Below, piece after piece: positions 1 to 8,400 of a stretch of 54,593 nucleotides of DNA. The notes under the pieces are model-generated. The model worked only from the letters and a program-made list of their open reading frames with translations, had not been told where the DNA came from and searched no databases. The stretch spans positions 1-54,593 of the forward strand of contig JAUXSN010000007.1 in NCBI GenBank assembly GCA_030679895.1. Direction: 5' to 3'. Position numbers and translations under genes: made by a program. Source of the stretch: Candidatus Moraniibacteriota bacterium. GTDB taxonomy: Bacteria > Patescibacteriota > Minisyncoccia > Moranbacterales > UBA11712. The first letter of the stretch is position 1; the number at the start of each line of letters is the position of its first letter.

Positions 1-273
1 GCGCGACATCAAAAAAATGTAGAGAAAATTTTTCTGTTTTGGGACTGAAATTTCTTCAAAATTTCAGGGCGGAAGCGGAGCGGAGGTCAGGCTGAATTTT
101 GAAAAAAAGTTCGAGCTTGGTTGTAAATCCGCACCAAAATCTGACTGCCACCGCCGTTGGCGGGGTGCCGCAAGAGGCGGCATAAATCTGGCGCCTTCGG
201 GCTCTTATGGATAGAATCTCGAAGCGTAGCGAAGATCCCGCCGTTGGCGGGGCCTCCCTGCCCACCATTTCAT

Positions 274-304
274 AAAAACAATCCAAAACCGGGTTGTTTT
301 TATT
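274..304. terminator. terminator-like hairpin, probably bidirectional
   Basis: Arms AAAAACAATCC (274-284) and GGGTTGTTTTT (291-301) pair over 11 bp with one G-T wobble around the loop AAAACC. The 3' arm runs into a T-rich tail on the plus strand, and the 5' arm gives a T-run on the minus strand. It would insulate the Clp gene from upstream transcription. Confidence 0.6.
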
Positions 305-316
305 TTGCCTATTTTA

Positions 317-325
317 TGGTATTAT
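317..325 (+). promoter_or_regulatory. extended -10 promoter of the Clp ATPase gene
   Basis: TGGTATTAT is an extended -10 box (TG, one base, TATTAT at 320-325); no good -35 is visible. With the 7-nt spacing seen at rnpB the transcript would start near 332, giving a leader of about 20 nt with the ribosome site GGGGACGG at 336-343. Confidence 0.5.
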
Positions 326-352
326 ATTGTCAAAAGGGGACGGAAAAACAAA

Positions 353-2830
353 ATGGACTTCATTACTTGGCATTTTACTCAAGGAACAAAAAAATTTTTG
401 GAGATTTGGAAAAATTATCTTGGCTTTTTTTGGTGGTATTTTGGAATTTCCCGGCATTTTTGGACTTTATTTTCATCCTGGAAAAGGGATATTTCCCGCG
501 TCGGCCGGCGAGGATTTCACCCGGTGCTTTGGATCCAATCCGTTTTTGAAAATATTGTCACTCGTTTTTTGGGCGCGATAGTGAGGAGCTTTGTGATAAT
601 TATCGGGGTATTTGTGGAACTTATAGCCGCGCCTTCGGGCTTTTTTATCTTTTTGATATGGCTTTTTTCTCCGCTCTTGATTGTGGTTTTCGGAATTGGC
701 GCAGTGGTTTCTTCTCTTTATGGAGCAGCCTCCTTCGCTCTTAGCGGTATTTTTCTTTTTCTTATATCGATTTTTCTTTTTTACGCTTCCATAAGGTCAT
801 ACTTGGCTCAAGACAAAAGCGCTTCAGAAATAAGTTTGGAAAATTTTGCTTCACAGCCTTGGTTTTCAAGAGTCTGGCAAAGAATCGGAAAAGATCCGAC
901 AGGCGAAGAAGTCAGTTCTTTTTCAAATCCTGAAAATTTAAAAGAGTTTTTGAGAAGCTGCGACATAACGCCAGAAGAGTTTCAAAAAATTATCGAATGG
1001 GAGAAAACAGCCCAAGATAAAAAAGAACAAAAGAGAAAATTTTGGCTGAAAGCTAATTTGTACAACACTTTGCCTATCGGCCAAAACTGGACCTATGCCT
1101 ATACCGTCCATCTTGACCGGCACTCAACGGACCTGTCGGAAGGCGATCCGACGGAATATAAAGAATCGAAACTAGTCGGACATGTTCAGGATCTGGAACT
1201 TCTGGAACTGATTCTCACCCGTCCCAGCCAGAATAGCGCTTTTATCATTGGCGAAGCCGGAGTCGGAAAGCGGACGCTTGTCCATACGCTGGCAAAAAAA
1301 ATCAGAGAAAAAACAGCCAATCCGTATTTAATAGGAAAGAGAGTGCTCGAAATCAATATCGGTGAGATTTTCACGGGACTTACTGACCAAGGCCGGATCG
1401 AGAATGTTTTGCGGTCTATTTTTTTTGAAGCGGCTTATGCCGGAAATATAATTCTCGTGATTGACAATCTCGGCCATTTCCTTAAGTCTAATCCTAAAAA
1501 TCCGGGCGATGACATTTCGGCGGTACTGGCGGAATTTCTGGCCGCGCCGACTTTTCAAATAGTGGGCCTCGCAAACCCCGCTGAATTTCATGAAAATATC
1601 GAGAAAAAGGAGGGTCTTATGAAATACTTTGATAAGGTCCAGCTTGAGGAAATGACCGGCGACCAGACGCTGGAGGTTCTTCTGTATAATCTGAAAGATA
1701 TGGAAAGCGAAGGAGTGATTTTCACTTTCCAGGCTCTTCGCGAAATCATAAAGCTTTCCGATCGATATATAACCGATTCGCCTTTTCCGGAAAAAGCGCT
1801 TGACTTGATGGAGGAAGTTCTGCTTTTTTGGTCGCAGGCGCCAGCGGAAAAATATATCGGCCCGCAAACCGTGAGTGAAGTGGTTTCAAAGAAGATCAAG
1901 GTGCCTTTGGGCGAAATGCGAGAGAATGAAAAAGAAAAATTGGCCAATCTCGAAGAAATTATGCATAAGCGTGTCGTCGGACAGGAGTTTGCCATTCAGC
2001 AAATTGCCGAGACAATGCGCCGGGCCCGGGTGGGAATGGCCAGCTCCACAAAACCGATAGGCAGCTTTCTTTTTCTCGGCCCGACCGGTGTTGGGAAAAC
2101 CGAATCCGCCAAAACTCTGGCTGAAGCGTACTTTGGGGATGAACATCGGATGATACGTTTGGATATGAGTGAGTATCGAAGAGCCGATTCGACGGACAGG
2201 TTATTGGGCTCCGTCGAGATAAATATGACCGGGCAGCTGACCAACAAGGTAAAAGAAAATCCCTACGCGATTCTGCTTCTGGACGAAATCGAAAAAGCTC
2301 ATCCGGATATCCTGAACCTTTTTTTGCAGATTTTGGACGAAGGATGGCTGACTGATGCCTTTGGAAAAAAAATAAATTTCCGCAATTTGATAATAATCGC
2401 GACGTCCAATGCCGGATCGGATTTCATCAAAGCGGCCATAGATTCCGGGATGGATCCGCAGGAGCTGCAGGACAAACTGACAGACCATATCATCAAAGAA
2501 GGAATTTTCCGCCCTGAATTTCTGAATCGTTTCGAGGGAGTCATATTTTTTCACCCCCTAAGTAAAATAGAAATAACAAGAGTGGCCGAGCTTTTACTCG
2601 AAAAATACGCCCAAAAGCTGAAGAAAGAAGAGAATATCAATATTCAGTTCGATTCCGGCATAGCGGAATACACGGTTCAAAAAGGTTATGACCGAAAATT
2701 CGGAGCCAGGTCGATCGATCGCTTCATTCAGGACAGTATCGGCGACAAAATTGTCAAAAAATTGATCAGCGGAGAAATAAAAAAGGGAGATGATTTTTCT
2801 TTGGGGGTTGAAGAATTGTTAGCCCAATAA
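353..2830 (+). CDS. membrane-anchored Clp-type AAA+ ATPase (ClpA/ClpC/ClpB class)
   Basis: A protein unfoldase with two AAA+ modules behind a membrane anchor, 825 residues. Start chosen at ATG 353 behind GGGGACGG. Residues about 68-150 form several hydrophobic helices, replacing the usual Clp N domain. Module 1 has Walker A GEAGVGKRT near residue 300, but its Walker B reads ILVIDN, with the catalytic Glu replaced by Asn. Module 2 has Walker A GPTGVGKT near 576, Walker B LLLDEIEKAHPD near 640, and a typical C-terminal D2-small domain. Family knowledge: such proteins remodel or feed substrates to ClpP. Inference: it acts at the inner face of the membrane, with ATP hydrolysis carried mainly by module 2. 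No ClpP gene lies in the window, so a protease partner is unproven. It stands alone, with its own promoter. Confidence 0.88.
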   Translation: MDFITWHFTQGTKKFLEIWKNYLGFFWWYFGISRHFWTLFSSWKRDISRVGRRGFHPVLWIQSVFENIVTRFLGAIVRSFVIIIGVFVELIAAPSGFFIFLIWLFSPLLIVVFGIGAVVSSLYGAASFALSGIFLFLISIFLFYASIRSYLAQDKSASEISLENFASQPWFSRVWQRIGKDPTGEEVSSFSNPENLKEFLRSCDITPEEFQKIIEWEKTAQDKKEQKRKFWLKANLYNTLPIGQNWTYAYTVHLDRHSTDLSEGDPTEYKESKLVGHVQDLELLELILTRPSQNSAFIIGEAGVGKRTLVHTLAKKIREKTANPYLIGKRVLEINIGEIFTGLTDQGRIENVLRSIFFEAAYAGNIILVIDNLGHFLKSNPKNPGDDISAVLAEFLAAPTFQIVGLANPAEFHENIEKKEGLMKYFDKVQLEEMTGDQTLEVLLYNLKDMESEGVIFTFQALREIIKLSDRYITDSPFPEKALDLMEEVLLFWSQAPAEKYIGPQTVSEVVSKKIKVPLGEMRENEKEKLANLEEIMHKRVVGQEFAIQQIAETMRRARVGMASSTKPIGSFLFLGPTGVGKTESAKTLAEAYFGDEHRMIRLDMSEYRRADSTDRLLGSVEINMTGQLTNKVKENPYAILLLDEIEKAHPDILNLFLQILDEGWLTDAFGKKINFRNLIIIATSNAGSDFIKAAIDSGMDPQELQDKLTDHIIKEGIFRPEFLNRFEGVIFFHPLSKIEITRVAELLLEKYAQKLKKEENINIQFDSGIAEYTVQKGYDRKFGARSIDRFIQDSIGDKIVKKLISGEIKKGDDFSLGVEELLAQ

Positions 2831-2892
2831 ATATAGCCAAAGCAAAGTTCTTTCTTTCCCTTAGCGGGATCTTTTATTTACATCGGCAGTTC

Positions 2893-2928
2893 TGGACTTT
2901 TGTCCATTTTTGAGCTAGATTTAAAATA
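2893..2928 (+). promoter_or_regulatory. pheS promoter (leaderless) with small hairpin
   Basis: A -10 box TAGATT at 2916-2921 ends 7 nt before the A of the pheS ATG at 2928, the spacing found at rnpB between -10 and RNA start. The -35 is weak. A small hairpin TGGAC/TTTT/GTCCA (2893-2906) followed by TTTTTG could be a weak terminator for the gene upstream; another weak one is TCCC/GGGA near 2858-2870. Confidence 0.45.
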
Positions 2929-3950
2929 TGGACAAGGAAAAAATAATCAGCATTAAGTCAAAATTTCTTATTGAAATCACTAAAGCTCAAAGCGAGAAGG
3001 AACTTTATGATATAAAGGTGAAATACGCCGGGCGAAACGGCGAACTTACTAAAATACTTAAAAATTTGAAAAATCTTCCGGCGGAAAAGAGAAAAGAAAT
3101 CGGACCACTGGCAAATCAGGCGCGCCAAGTTATCGAAAAGACTTATGAAAAACGCCGCAAAGAACTCGGTTCGCAGATCGACTGGGAAAAAGAAAAGATC
3201 GATGTGACGATTCCCGGAGAAAAAGCCTCCCGCGGCAGTCTTCATCCGATTACCTTGGTTTATAGGGAAATCGAGAAAATATTTTCCTCGATGGGCTTTG
3301 AAGTTGTCGAAGGGCCGGAGCTCGAGACGGATTGGTATAATTTCACCTCGCTTAATTTTCCACTCGATCATCCGGCGCGCGATATGCAGGATACTTTTTG
3401 GATAAAATCTCCGAAGGAAAAAATGGTTTTGCGCACCCATACTTCGCCGGTGCAGGTACGATACATGGAGAAACAAAAACCCCCTTTTCGAATAATTGTT
3501 CCCGGAAGAGTATATCGCAATGAAGCGACGGACGCCGCGCATGAACATACCTTGCATCAATTCGAGGCTCTTGTCGTTGGAGACGATATAAATGTCGGCC
3601 ATTTCAAGTATATTGCGAAAGAATTTTTCAGCGCTTTTTTTGGTAAAAATATAAATATCCGCCTTCGGCCAAGCTTTTTTCCGTTCACGGAACCAAGCTT
3701 TGAATTTGATATCAGTTGTACGGTTTGCGGCGGAAAAAAATGTCCCTCGTGCAAAAATTCCGGCTGGCTGGAAATCGGCGGCGCGGGAATGGTCAATCAA
3801 AATGTTTTTGTGTCAGCCGGATACCTGCGAAATCGATATCAAGGCTTTGCCTGGGGATTTGGCATCGAACGCCTCGCAATGATGAAATACAAAATTGATG
3901 ACATCCGCTGGTTTGAGAGCGGGGATTTGAGGTTTATTAAGCAGTTTTAG
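2928..3950 (+). CDS. pheS: phenylalanine--tRNA ligase alpha subunit
   Basis: Catalytic subunit of the alpha2-beta2 enzyme that charges tRNA-Phe. It is 340 residues, the normal bacterial length. The N-terminal 90 residues form the coiled-coil arm that contacts tRNA. The class II catalytic core follows, with the motif 2 stretch PGRVYRNEATDAAHEHTLHQ and the motif 3 end GFGIERLAMMKY. A four-cysteine zinc knuckle, CTVCGG...CPSC, lies about 265-275, as in a subset of bacterial PheS proteins. The gene heads the block pheS-pheT-valS-ispH-proS, all on the same strand with short gaps. No T-box-like or leader-peptide attenuator precedes it; the transcript may begin at the start codon itself. Confidence 0.96.
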   Translation: MDKEKIISIKSKFLIEITKAQSEKELYDIKVKYAGRNGELTKILKNLKNLPAEKRKEIGPLANQARQVIEKTYEKRRKELGSQIDWEKEKIDVTIPGEKASRGSLHPITLVYREIEKIFSSMGFEVVEGPELETDWYNFTSLNFPLDHPARDMQDTFWIKSPKEKMVLRTHTSPVQVRYMEKQKPPFRIIVPGRVYRNEATDAAHEHTLHQFEALVVGDDINVGHFKYIAKEFFSAFFGKNINIRLRPSFFPFTEPSFEFDISCTVCGGKKCPSCKNSGWLEIGGAGMVNQNVFVSAGYLRNRYQGFAWGFGIERLAMMKYKIDDIRWFESGDLRFIKQF

Positions 3951-3952
3951 TA

Positions 3953-3975
3953 TTCCTAATCTCGTAGATTAGGAA
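3953..3975 (+). promoter_or_regulatory. hairpin covering the pheT ribosome-binding site
   Basis: Arms TTCCTAATCT (3953-3962) and AGATTAGGAA (3966-3975), loop CGT, fill the pheS-pheT gap. The only Shine-Dalgarno candidate for pheT, AGGAA, is the end of the 3' arm, 8 nt before ATG 3984, so it is paired when the hairpin forms. A similar hairpin with the shared ends CCTAA and TTAGG precedes the glycosyltransferase at 40929. Confidence 0.6.
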
Positions 3976-3983
3976 AATAATTT

Positions 3984-6014
3984 ATGAAGTATAGTTATAC
4001 TTGGCTCAAAGAATTATCTGGAACAAAAAAGTCGCCAAAGCAATTGGCGGAGCTTTTGACTATGCGCTCATTTGAGTTTGAAAACATAAAAACCGAAGGA
4101 AAAGAAACCCAACTCGAATTTTCCATTTTACCCAACCGCGGACACGACGCGCTTTCGCATATCGGAATGGCGCGGGAAATATGCGCGTTGGAAAGACGGA
4201 AGTTTTCGCAGACGTCCCCATTCCACTTGGAAACTAAGTTTCCAAGTGGAATGGAAGTGAAAATTACGGACAAAAAACTTTGCCCGCGTTACATCGGAGC
4301 GGTTTTAGAAAATATCAAAGTAACGGCTTCACCCAAATGGATGCAGGAAAGGCTTGTCGTTTGCGGGATAAAACCAATAAATAATATTGTAGACATTACA
4401 AATTATGTCATGCTTGAAGCGGGCCAGCCGCTTCACGCTTTCGATGCAAAGAAAATATACCAGATACCAGATACTAAATACCAGATACTTATCCGCCGAG
4501 CCAAGAAGAATGAAGAAATAAAATTATTGGACGAAAAGATTTATAAGCTTACCGAAAACAATCTCGTGATTGCTGACTTCAAAAAAGCGCTGGCATTGGC
4601 AGGTGTGATGGGCGGGTTTGAATCATCCATAAACAGCAAAACCACTTCAATAATTCTTGAATCAGCCAATTTCAATTCGACGAGCATCAGGAAAACGAGA
4701 GCTTTGCACAGCATAATCACCGAATCGTCGCATCGCTTCGAGCGCGACATTGACCCGAATCTGGCGGAAACAGCCATGGCGCGCGCGATTATATTGATCA
4801 AAGAAATAGGCGGAAAAAATATTGAAGTTACCGCGCTATCTGACGTTTATCCGAAAAAAGCGAAGCCCTGGCAGATAAAATTGGATACAAACTATGCAAA
4901 TAGTTTACTTGGTGAAAAGATTCCAATTTCAAAAATGAAAAATATTCTTGAAAATCTCGGGATTAAATTACTTGGAAACTTAGTTTCCAAGTTGAATGTT
5001 GAAGTTCCAACTTATCGGATTGATCTCAAGACGCAGGAAGACCTCATCGAAGAAATCGGCCGCATCTACGGATATGAAAATATCAAAGAGCAGGCGCCGT
5101 GTGTCGAAATAAAAACTCCGCCTCAAAACGCGAAAAGGGACTTCGAAAATAAACTTCGTGATATTCTGGTCGGCCTTGGATTTTCGGAAGTGATGAATTA
5201 TTCATTCTATGGCGCTGAAGATGTTGCGAAATGCAATTTGAAAATTGAGGATCATATCGAAGTGGCGAATCCCTTAAGTTCGGAACAGCAGTACTTGCGC
5301 CGAAATTTAATCTCAGGCCTTTTGAAAAATATAAGACTAAATCTGAAAAATTTCTCTGAGGTTCAGATTTTTGAAATTGGGGAAAAGTTTTGCAATGATA
5401 AGGAGAAGTTCAGTGAAATACCACTCTTGGTCGGAGCATTGGCGAATGATGATGCAAAAAAATCTCCCTTCTTTAAACTAAAAGGAATGTTTCAAGAGCT
5501 GCTCCAAAAAACAGGAATTAGAAATGCTGAATACAAGGCGCTGAACGAAGAGTATAAATTCTGGCATCCGACCCGGGCAGCGCAGATTATTATAAACGGA
5601 AAGAAAATTGGCAGAATTGGAGAAATCAGCCCAATTGTCTTGAAAAATTATGGCATAAAGCGACGGGTGGCTGTTTTTGGACTTAAGATTGAAGAACTGA
5701 TAAAAATCGGCGCTCAAGATAAGCAGTATAACTCAATCAGCAAATTTCCAACTGTGGAGCGCGATATTTCTATGTTTGTCGGAAAAGAAACAAAATATGC
5801 CGACATAGTTTCAAATATTCAAAAGAATGGAGGAAATCTCGTGAAGAACGTCGAGCTGTTTGATGTTTTTGAGAAAGAAGGCGAAAAGAGCCTGGCGCTC
5901 CGCATCAAAATCGGATCCAATTCAAAAACATTGACCTCCGGAGAAATTGACGCGGTGATGGAAAAAATAGTCTCTTCGCTGGAAAAAAATTTAAAAGTGA
6001 AAGTGAGAAAATAG
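3984..6014 (+). CDS. pheT: phenylalanine--tRNA ligase beta subunit, lacking the N-terminal tRNA-binding (EMAPII/OB) domain
   Basis: Beta subunit of PheRS, 676 residues against about 790-800 in typical bacteria. After the first 40 residues the sequence passes directly to the B1 segment (LPNRGHDALSHIGMAREICA), where most bacterial PheT proteins carry the EMAPII-like tRNA-binding domain, so that domain is absent. The B3/B4 editing domain, the B5 domain, the catalytic-like core and the C-terminal ferredoxin-like anticodon-binding domain (FPTVERDISMFV to the end) are present. Odd: the reading frame contains two copies of one palindrome (4218-4254 and 4970-4992) and a triple TACCAGATAC repeat (4458-4488), all in frame. 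The product should still pair with PheS; loss of the OB domain is known from reduced PheRS forms. Confidence 0.94.
   Translation: MKYSYTWLKELSGTKKSPKQLAELLTMRSFEFENIKTEGKETQLEFSILPNRGHDALSHIGMAREICALERRKFSQTSPFHLETKFPSGMEVKITDKKLCPRYIGAVLENIKVTASPKWMQERLVVCGIKPINNIVDITNYVMLEAGQPLHAFDAKKIYQIPDTKYQILIRRAKKNEEIKLLDEKIYKLTENNLVIADFKKALALAGVMGGFESSINSKTTSIILESANFNSTSIRKTRALHSIITESSHRFERDIDPNLAETAMARAIILIKEIGGKNIEVTALSDVYPKKAKPWQIKLDTNYANSLLGEKIPISKMKNILENLGIKLLGNLVSKLNVEVPTYRIDLKTQEDLIEEIGRIYGYENIKEQAPCVEIKTPPQNAKRDFENKLRDILVGLGFSEVMNYSFYGAEDVAKCNLKIEDHIEVANPLSSEQQYLRRNLISGLLKNIRLNLKNFSEVQIFEIGEKFCNDKEKFSEIPLLVGALANDDAKKSPFFKLKGMFQELLQKTGIRNAEYKALNEEYKFWHPTRAAQIIINGKKIGRIGEISPIVLKNYGIKRRVAVFGLKIEELIKIGAQDKQYNSISKFPTVERDISMFVGKETKYADIVSNIQKNGGNLVKNVELFDVFEKEGEKSLALRIKIGSNSKTLTSGEIDAVMEKIVSSLEKNLKVKVRK
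4218..4254. repeat. perfect 37-bp palindrome inside pheT, copy 1
   Basis: Arms CCATTCCACTTGGAAACT (4218-4235) and AGTTTCCAAGTGGAATGG (4237-4254) are exact reverse complements around a single A. It encodes PFHLETKFPSGM in the pheT frame, between the conserved MAREICALERR segment and the next strand. Its inner 11-bp arms recur at 4970-4992 in another reading frame. Confidence 0.93.
4458..4488 (+). repeat. three copies of TACCAGATAC inside pheT
   Basis: The 10-mer TACCAGATAC occurs at 4458-4467, 4465-4474 (overlapping by 3) and 4479-4488. It encodes YQIPDTKYQIL within the B3/B4 region. It resembles the simple iterated words found in several intergenic gaps of this window, here tolerated inside a coding sequence. 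Confidence 0.85.
4970..4992. repeat. palindrome inside pheT, copy 2
   Basis: Arms ACTTGGAAACT (4970-4980) and AGTTTCCAAGT (4982-4992) around a single T. The same inner arms as the 4218-4254 palindrome, but read in a different frame here (LLGNLVSKL instead of HLETKFPS). This favours a DNA-level element rather than a repeated protein motif. Confidence 0.9.
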
Positions 6015-6020
6015 CGATTA

Positions 6021-8390
6021 ATGAAAGAAATCTCCAAGCACTACAATCCCCAGGAAGTTGAGCCGAAGTGGCGCGAATTTTGGGAAAAAGAAGGAATATA
6101 TAGATTCAACCCCAAAGCCAAAGGGGAGATTTTTTCTGTGGACACTCCTCCGCCCTATGTTTCGGCCGACCATCTGCATGCCGGGCATGTGATGAGCTAC
6201 GCGCAAGCTGAATTTGTCGTCCGCTTCAAGCGCATGCGCGGATTCAATGTCTATTACCCGATGGGCTTTGACGATAACGGCTTGCCGACGGAAAGATTTG
6301 TTGAAAAGAAATATAAAATCAATAGGTCGAAAATTTCCCGATCCGAGTTCATAAAGCTTTGTCTTGAAGAAACAAAAAAAGGTTCAGAAAACTATAGAAA
6401 GCTCTGGACTCTTTTGGGAATTTCCGTTGACTGGACAAAAACATACAGCACCATTAACAAGCATTGCCGCCGGATTTCGCAGTGGTCTTTTATAGATCTC
6501 TATAAAAAAGAAAAAATTTACCGGGCCAAGAAGCCAATTCTCTGGTGCACGGCTTGCCGGACAGCCATTGCGCAAGCGGATCTTGAAGCCGAAGAAAAAG
6601 AAAGCAATCTGGTATATATAAAAGTAAAAGTTGAAACCGGAGACGAAATTGTTTTTGCGACAACAAGACCGGAACTCTTGCCCGCCTGTATGGGAATTTC
6701 CGTCCATCCGAACGACAAGAGATATAAAAAACTAATCGGAAAAAAGATCACTCTGCCTCTCACGAAAAAGAAGATAACCCTCACCGCGGATGTTGCAACG
6801 GACATGAAGTATGGTTCCGGAGTCGTCTATTATTGTTCTTACGGGGGAGGGGAATGCATTGAGTGGCTTTCGCGCCATCCAGAAGCGAAAGCGATTGAGC
6901 TCGTTCTTCCCAACGGACGATTTTCCAAGAACGGGGGCTCCTATGAAGGCATGAAAGTTTTGGAAGCCAGAAAAAAAATAGTCGAAGATCTCCAAAAAGC
7001 CGGCGCGATTGAAAAAATTGAACCGATCAAACATTCGGTTTATGTGCACGAACGATGCGGAACAGATGTAGAATATATCGAATCGGAGCAATGGTTCATT
7101 AAATTACTTGAAAGCAAAAAAGAATTTCTGAAGCGCGGACAGGAACTGAAATGGTTTCCAAAAACAATGAAACGAATTTATGACGAGTGGGTAGAAAACC
7201 TTAAATGGGACTGGTGCATTTCCCGCCAGCGCTATTTCGGCGTTCCTTTTCCGGTTTGGCATTGCGCGAAGTGCAGTGAAGTGATTTTGCCGGATGAAAA
7301 AGATCTGCCCGTCGATCCTCTCGAAGAGCAGCCAAGAATCAAAGCTTGCCCCAAATGCGGCGCAAAGGTATTCTTGCCGGAAAAAGACGTTTTTGACACC
7401 TGGCAGACATCGTCTCTCACGCCGATAATATCTCAAAAGCTCATGGGAGACGCGGCGACGCAGAAAAAACTGTACCCGAGTTCGCTTCGGCCGCAAGCGT
7501 TTGAAATAATAAGAACCTGGCTTTTCTATACGATCGTAAAATCCCACTATCACCACAACCATTTGCCATTCGCAAACGCTATGATTTCCGGGCATGGCCT
7601 CGATGAACAGGGAAGAAAAATATCAAAGCGATTGGGAAATTATATTCCGCCCGAAAAAATCATTGAAGAATATGGCGCTGACGCGATGCGTTATTGGGCG
7701 ACCGGGGCGACTCTCGGCCAGAGCTTGAGATTCAATATTTTGGAAGTCAAAAAAGGGCGGCGAACGACCACGAAATTGTGGAATGTGGCCCGCTTTATGG
7801 CTATGCACGAAAAAAAGCCCAAGCTCATCGCAAATAGCGACCATTTGGAACGGGCAGATTTCTGGATCCTTGAGGAAATGGATAAAACCATCGCCGAAGT
7901 TACCAAAAATTTTGAAAATTATACCTACGCCAAAGCCAAAGACAAGATTGATGATTTTTTCTGGTCGAAATTGGCGGATTATTATGTTGAATTTATCAAA
8001 TACCGGCTTTTTGGCGAAGATAAAAAATCAAAAGACGCGGCCATAAGAACGCTTACGACAGTTTTTTTCAATGTCATCAAAATGTACGCGCCGATTATGC
8101 CTTTTGTGACAGAAGAAATCTTCCAGACATTTTTTAAGGGCGCTGAAAAATCAAAGAGTATCCATTTGTCCGGATGGCCTGAAGAAATATCCGCATCGGG
8201 CGGAAAAGCCGCTGACATCTCGGATTTCAAGGAGGCTATTAAAGCTATTGACGAAATTCGCAAATTCAAAACCGAAAAGGGAATTTCATTGGGTATCGAC
8301 ATTAAATCGCTGAAACTGAAAACTAAAGTAAACCTCAAAAAATACGGCGATTTTTTGAAGAAAGCGGGACGGGTAAAAAAAATAACATAA
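6021..8390 (+). CDS. valS: valine--tRNA ligase, archaeal-type
   Basis: Class I synthetase that charges tRNA-Val and edits mischarged Thr, 789 residues. The HIGH signature is HAGH near residue 53, followed by GFDDNGLPTERFVEKKYK, a sequence typical of the archaeal-type ValRS (also found in Rickettsia) instead of the bacterial GTDHAGIATQ form. The CP1 editing domain carries FATTRPELLPACMGISVHP. Zinc-binding pairs WHCAKC and ACPKCG lie near 415-455. The KMSKS loop reads KISKRLGN near 534. The protein ends shortly after the anticodon-binding helices, so the C-terminal coiled-coil arm of bacterial ValRS is missing or very short. It begins 6 nt after pheT. Family identity is firm; the archaeal-type label rests on these motifs. 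Confidence 0.93.
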   Translation: MKEISKHYNPQEVEPKWREFWEKEGIYRFNPKAKGEIFSVDTPPPYVSADHLHAGHVMSYAQAEFVVRFKRMRGFNVYYPMGFDDNGLPTERFVEKKYKINRSKISRSEFIKLCLEETKKGSENYRKLWTLLGISVDWTKTYSTINKHCRRISQWSFIDLYKKEKIYRAKKPILWCTACRTAIAQADLEAEEKESNLVYIKVKVETGDEIVFATTRPELLPACMGISVHPNDKRYKKLIGKKITLPLTKKKITLTADVATDMKYGSGVVYYCSYGGGECIEWLSRHPEAKAIELVLPNGRFSKNGGSYEGMKVLEARKKIVEDLQKAGAIEKIEPIKHSVYVHERCGTDVEYIESEQWFIKLLESKKEFLKRGQELKWFPKTMKRIYDEWVENLKWDWCISRQRYFGVPFPVWHCAKCSEVILPDEKDLPVDPLEEQPRIKACPKCGAKVFLPEKDVFDTWQTSSLTPIISQKLMGDAATQKKLYPSSLRPQAFEIIRTWLFYTIVKSHYHHNHLPFANAMISGHGLDEQGRKISKRLGNYIPPEKIIEEYGADAMRYWATGATLGQSLRFNILEVKKGRRTTTKLWNVARFMAMHEKKPKLIANSDHLERADFWILEEMDKTIAEVTKNFENYTYAKAKDKIDDFFWSKLADYYVEFIKYRLFGEDKKSKDAAIRTLTTVFFNVIKMYAPIMPFVTEEIFQTFFKGAEKSKSIHLSGWPEEISASGGKAADISDFKEAIKAIDEIRKFKTEKGISLGIDIKSLKLKTKVNLKKYGDFLKKAGRVKKIT

Positions 8391-8400
8391 TGGCTGTTTG

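Larger units (their letters stand above)
1..352. other. gene-free, hairpin-rich leader region
   Basis: No convincing gene is seen here. The stretch holds a perfect hairpin at 45-67 (arms CTGAAATTT and AAATTTCAG, loop of 5), and two copies of the GC-rich stem-loop word CCGCCGTTGGCGG at 151-163 and 238-250. The GC-rich part (about 60-260) contrasts with the AT-rich start. It ends in a terminator-like hairpin and the promoter of the Clp gene, described separately. It could be the tail of an RNA gene lying left of the window, but no known RNA family was recognised. Confidence 0.6.

Noticed and set aside
56-286. 76-codon open frame on the minus strand in the left-end gap
   Set aside because: Overlaps GC-rich stem-loops and the terminator, has no ribosome site and gives no protein-like sequence.
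2831-2927. T-box or leader-peptide attenuator for the synthetase block
   Set aside because: The gap is too short, no T-box core or Phe-rich leader is present, and the pheS promoter leaves no leader.
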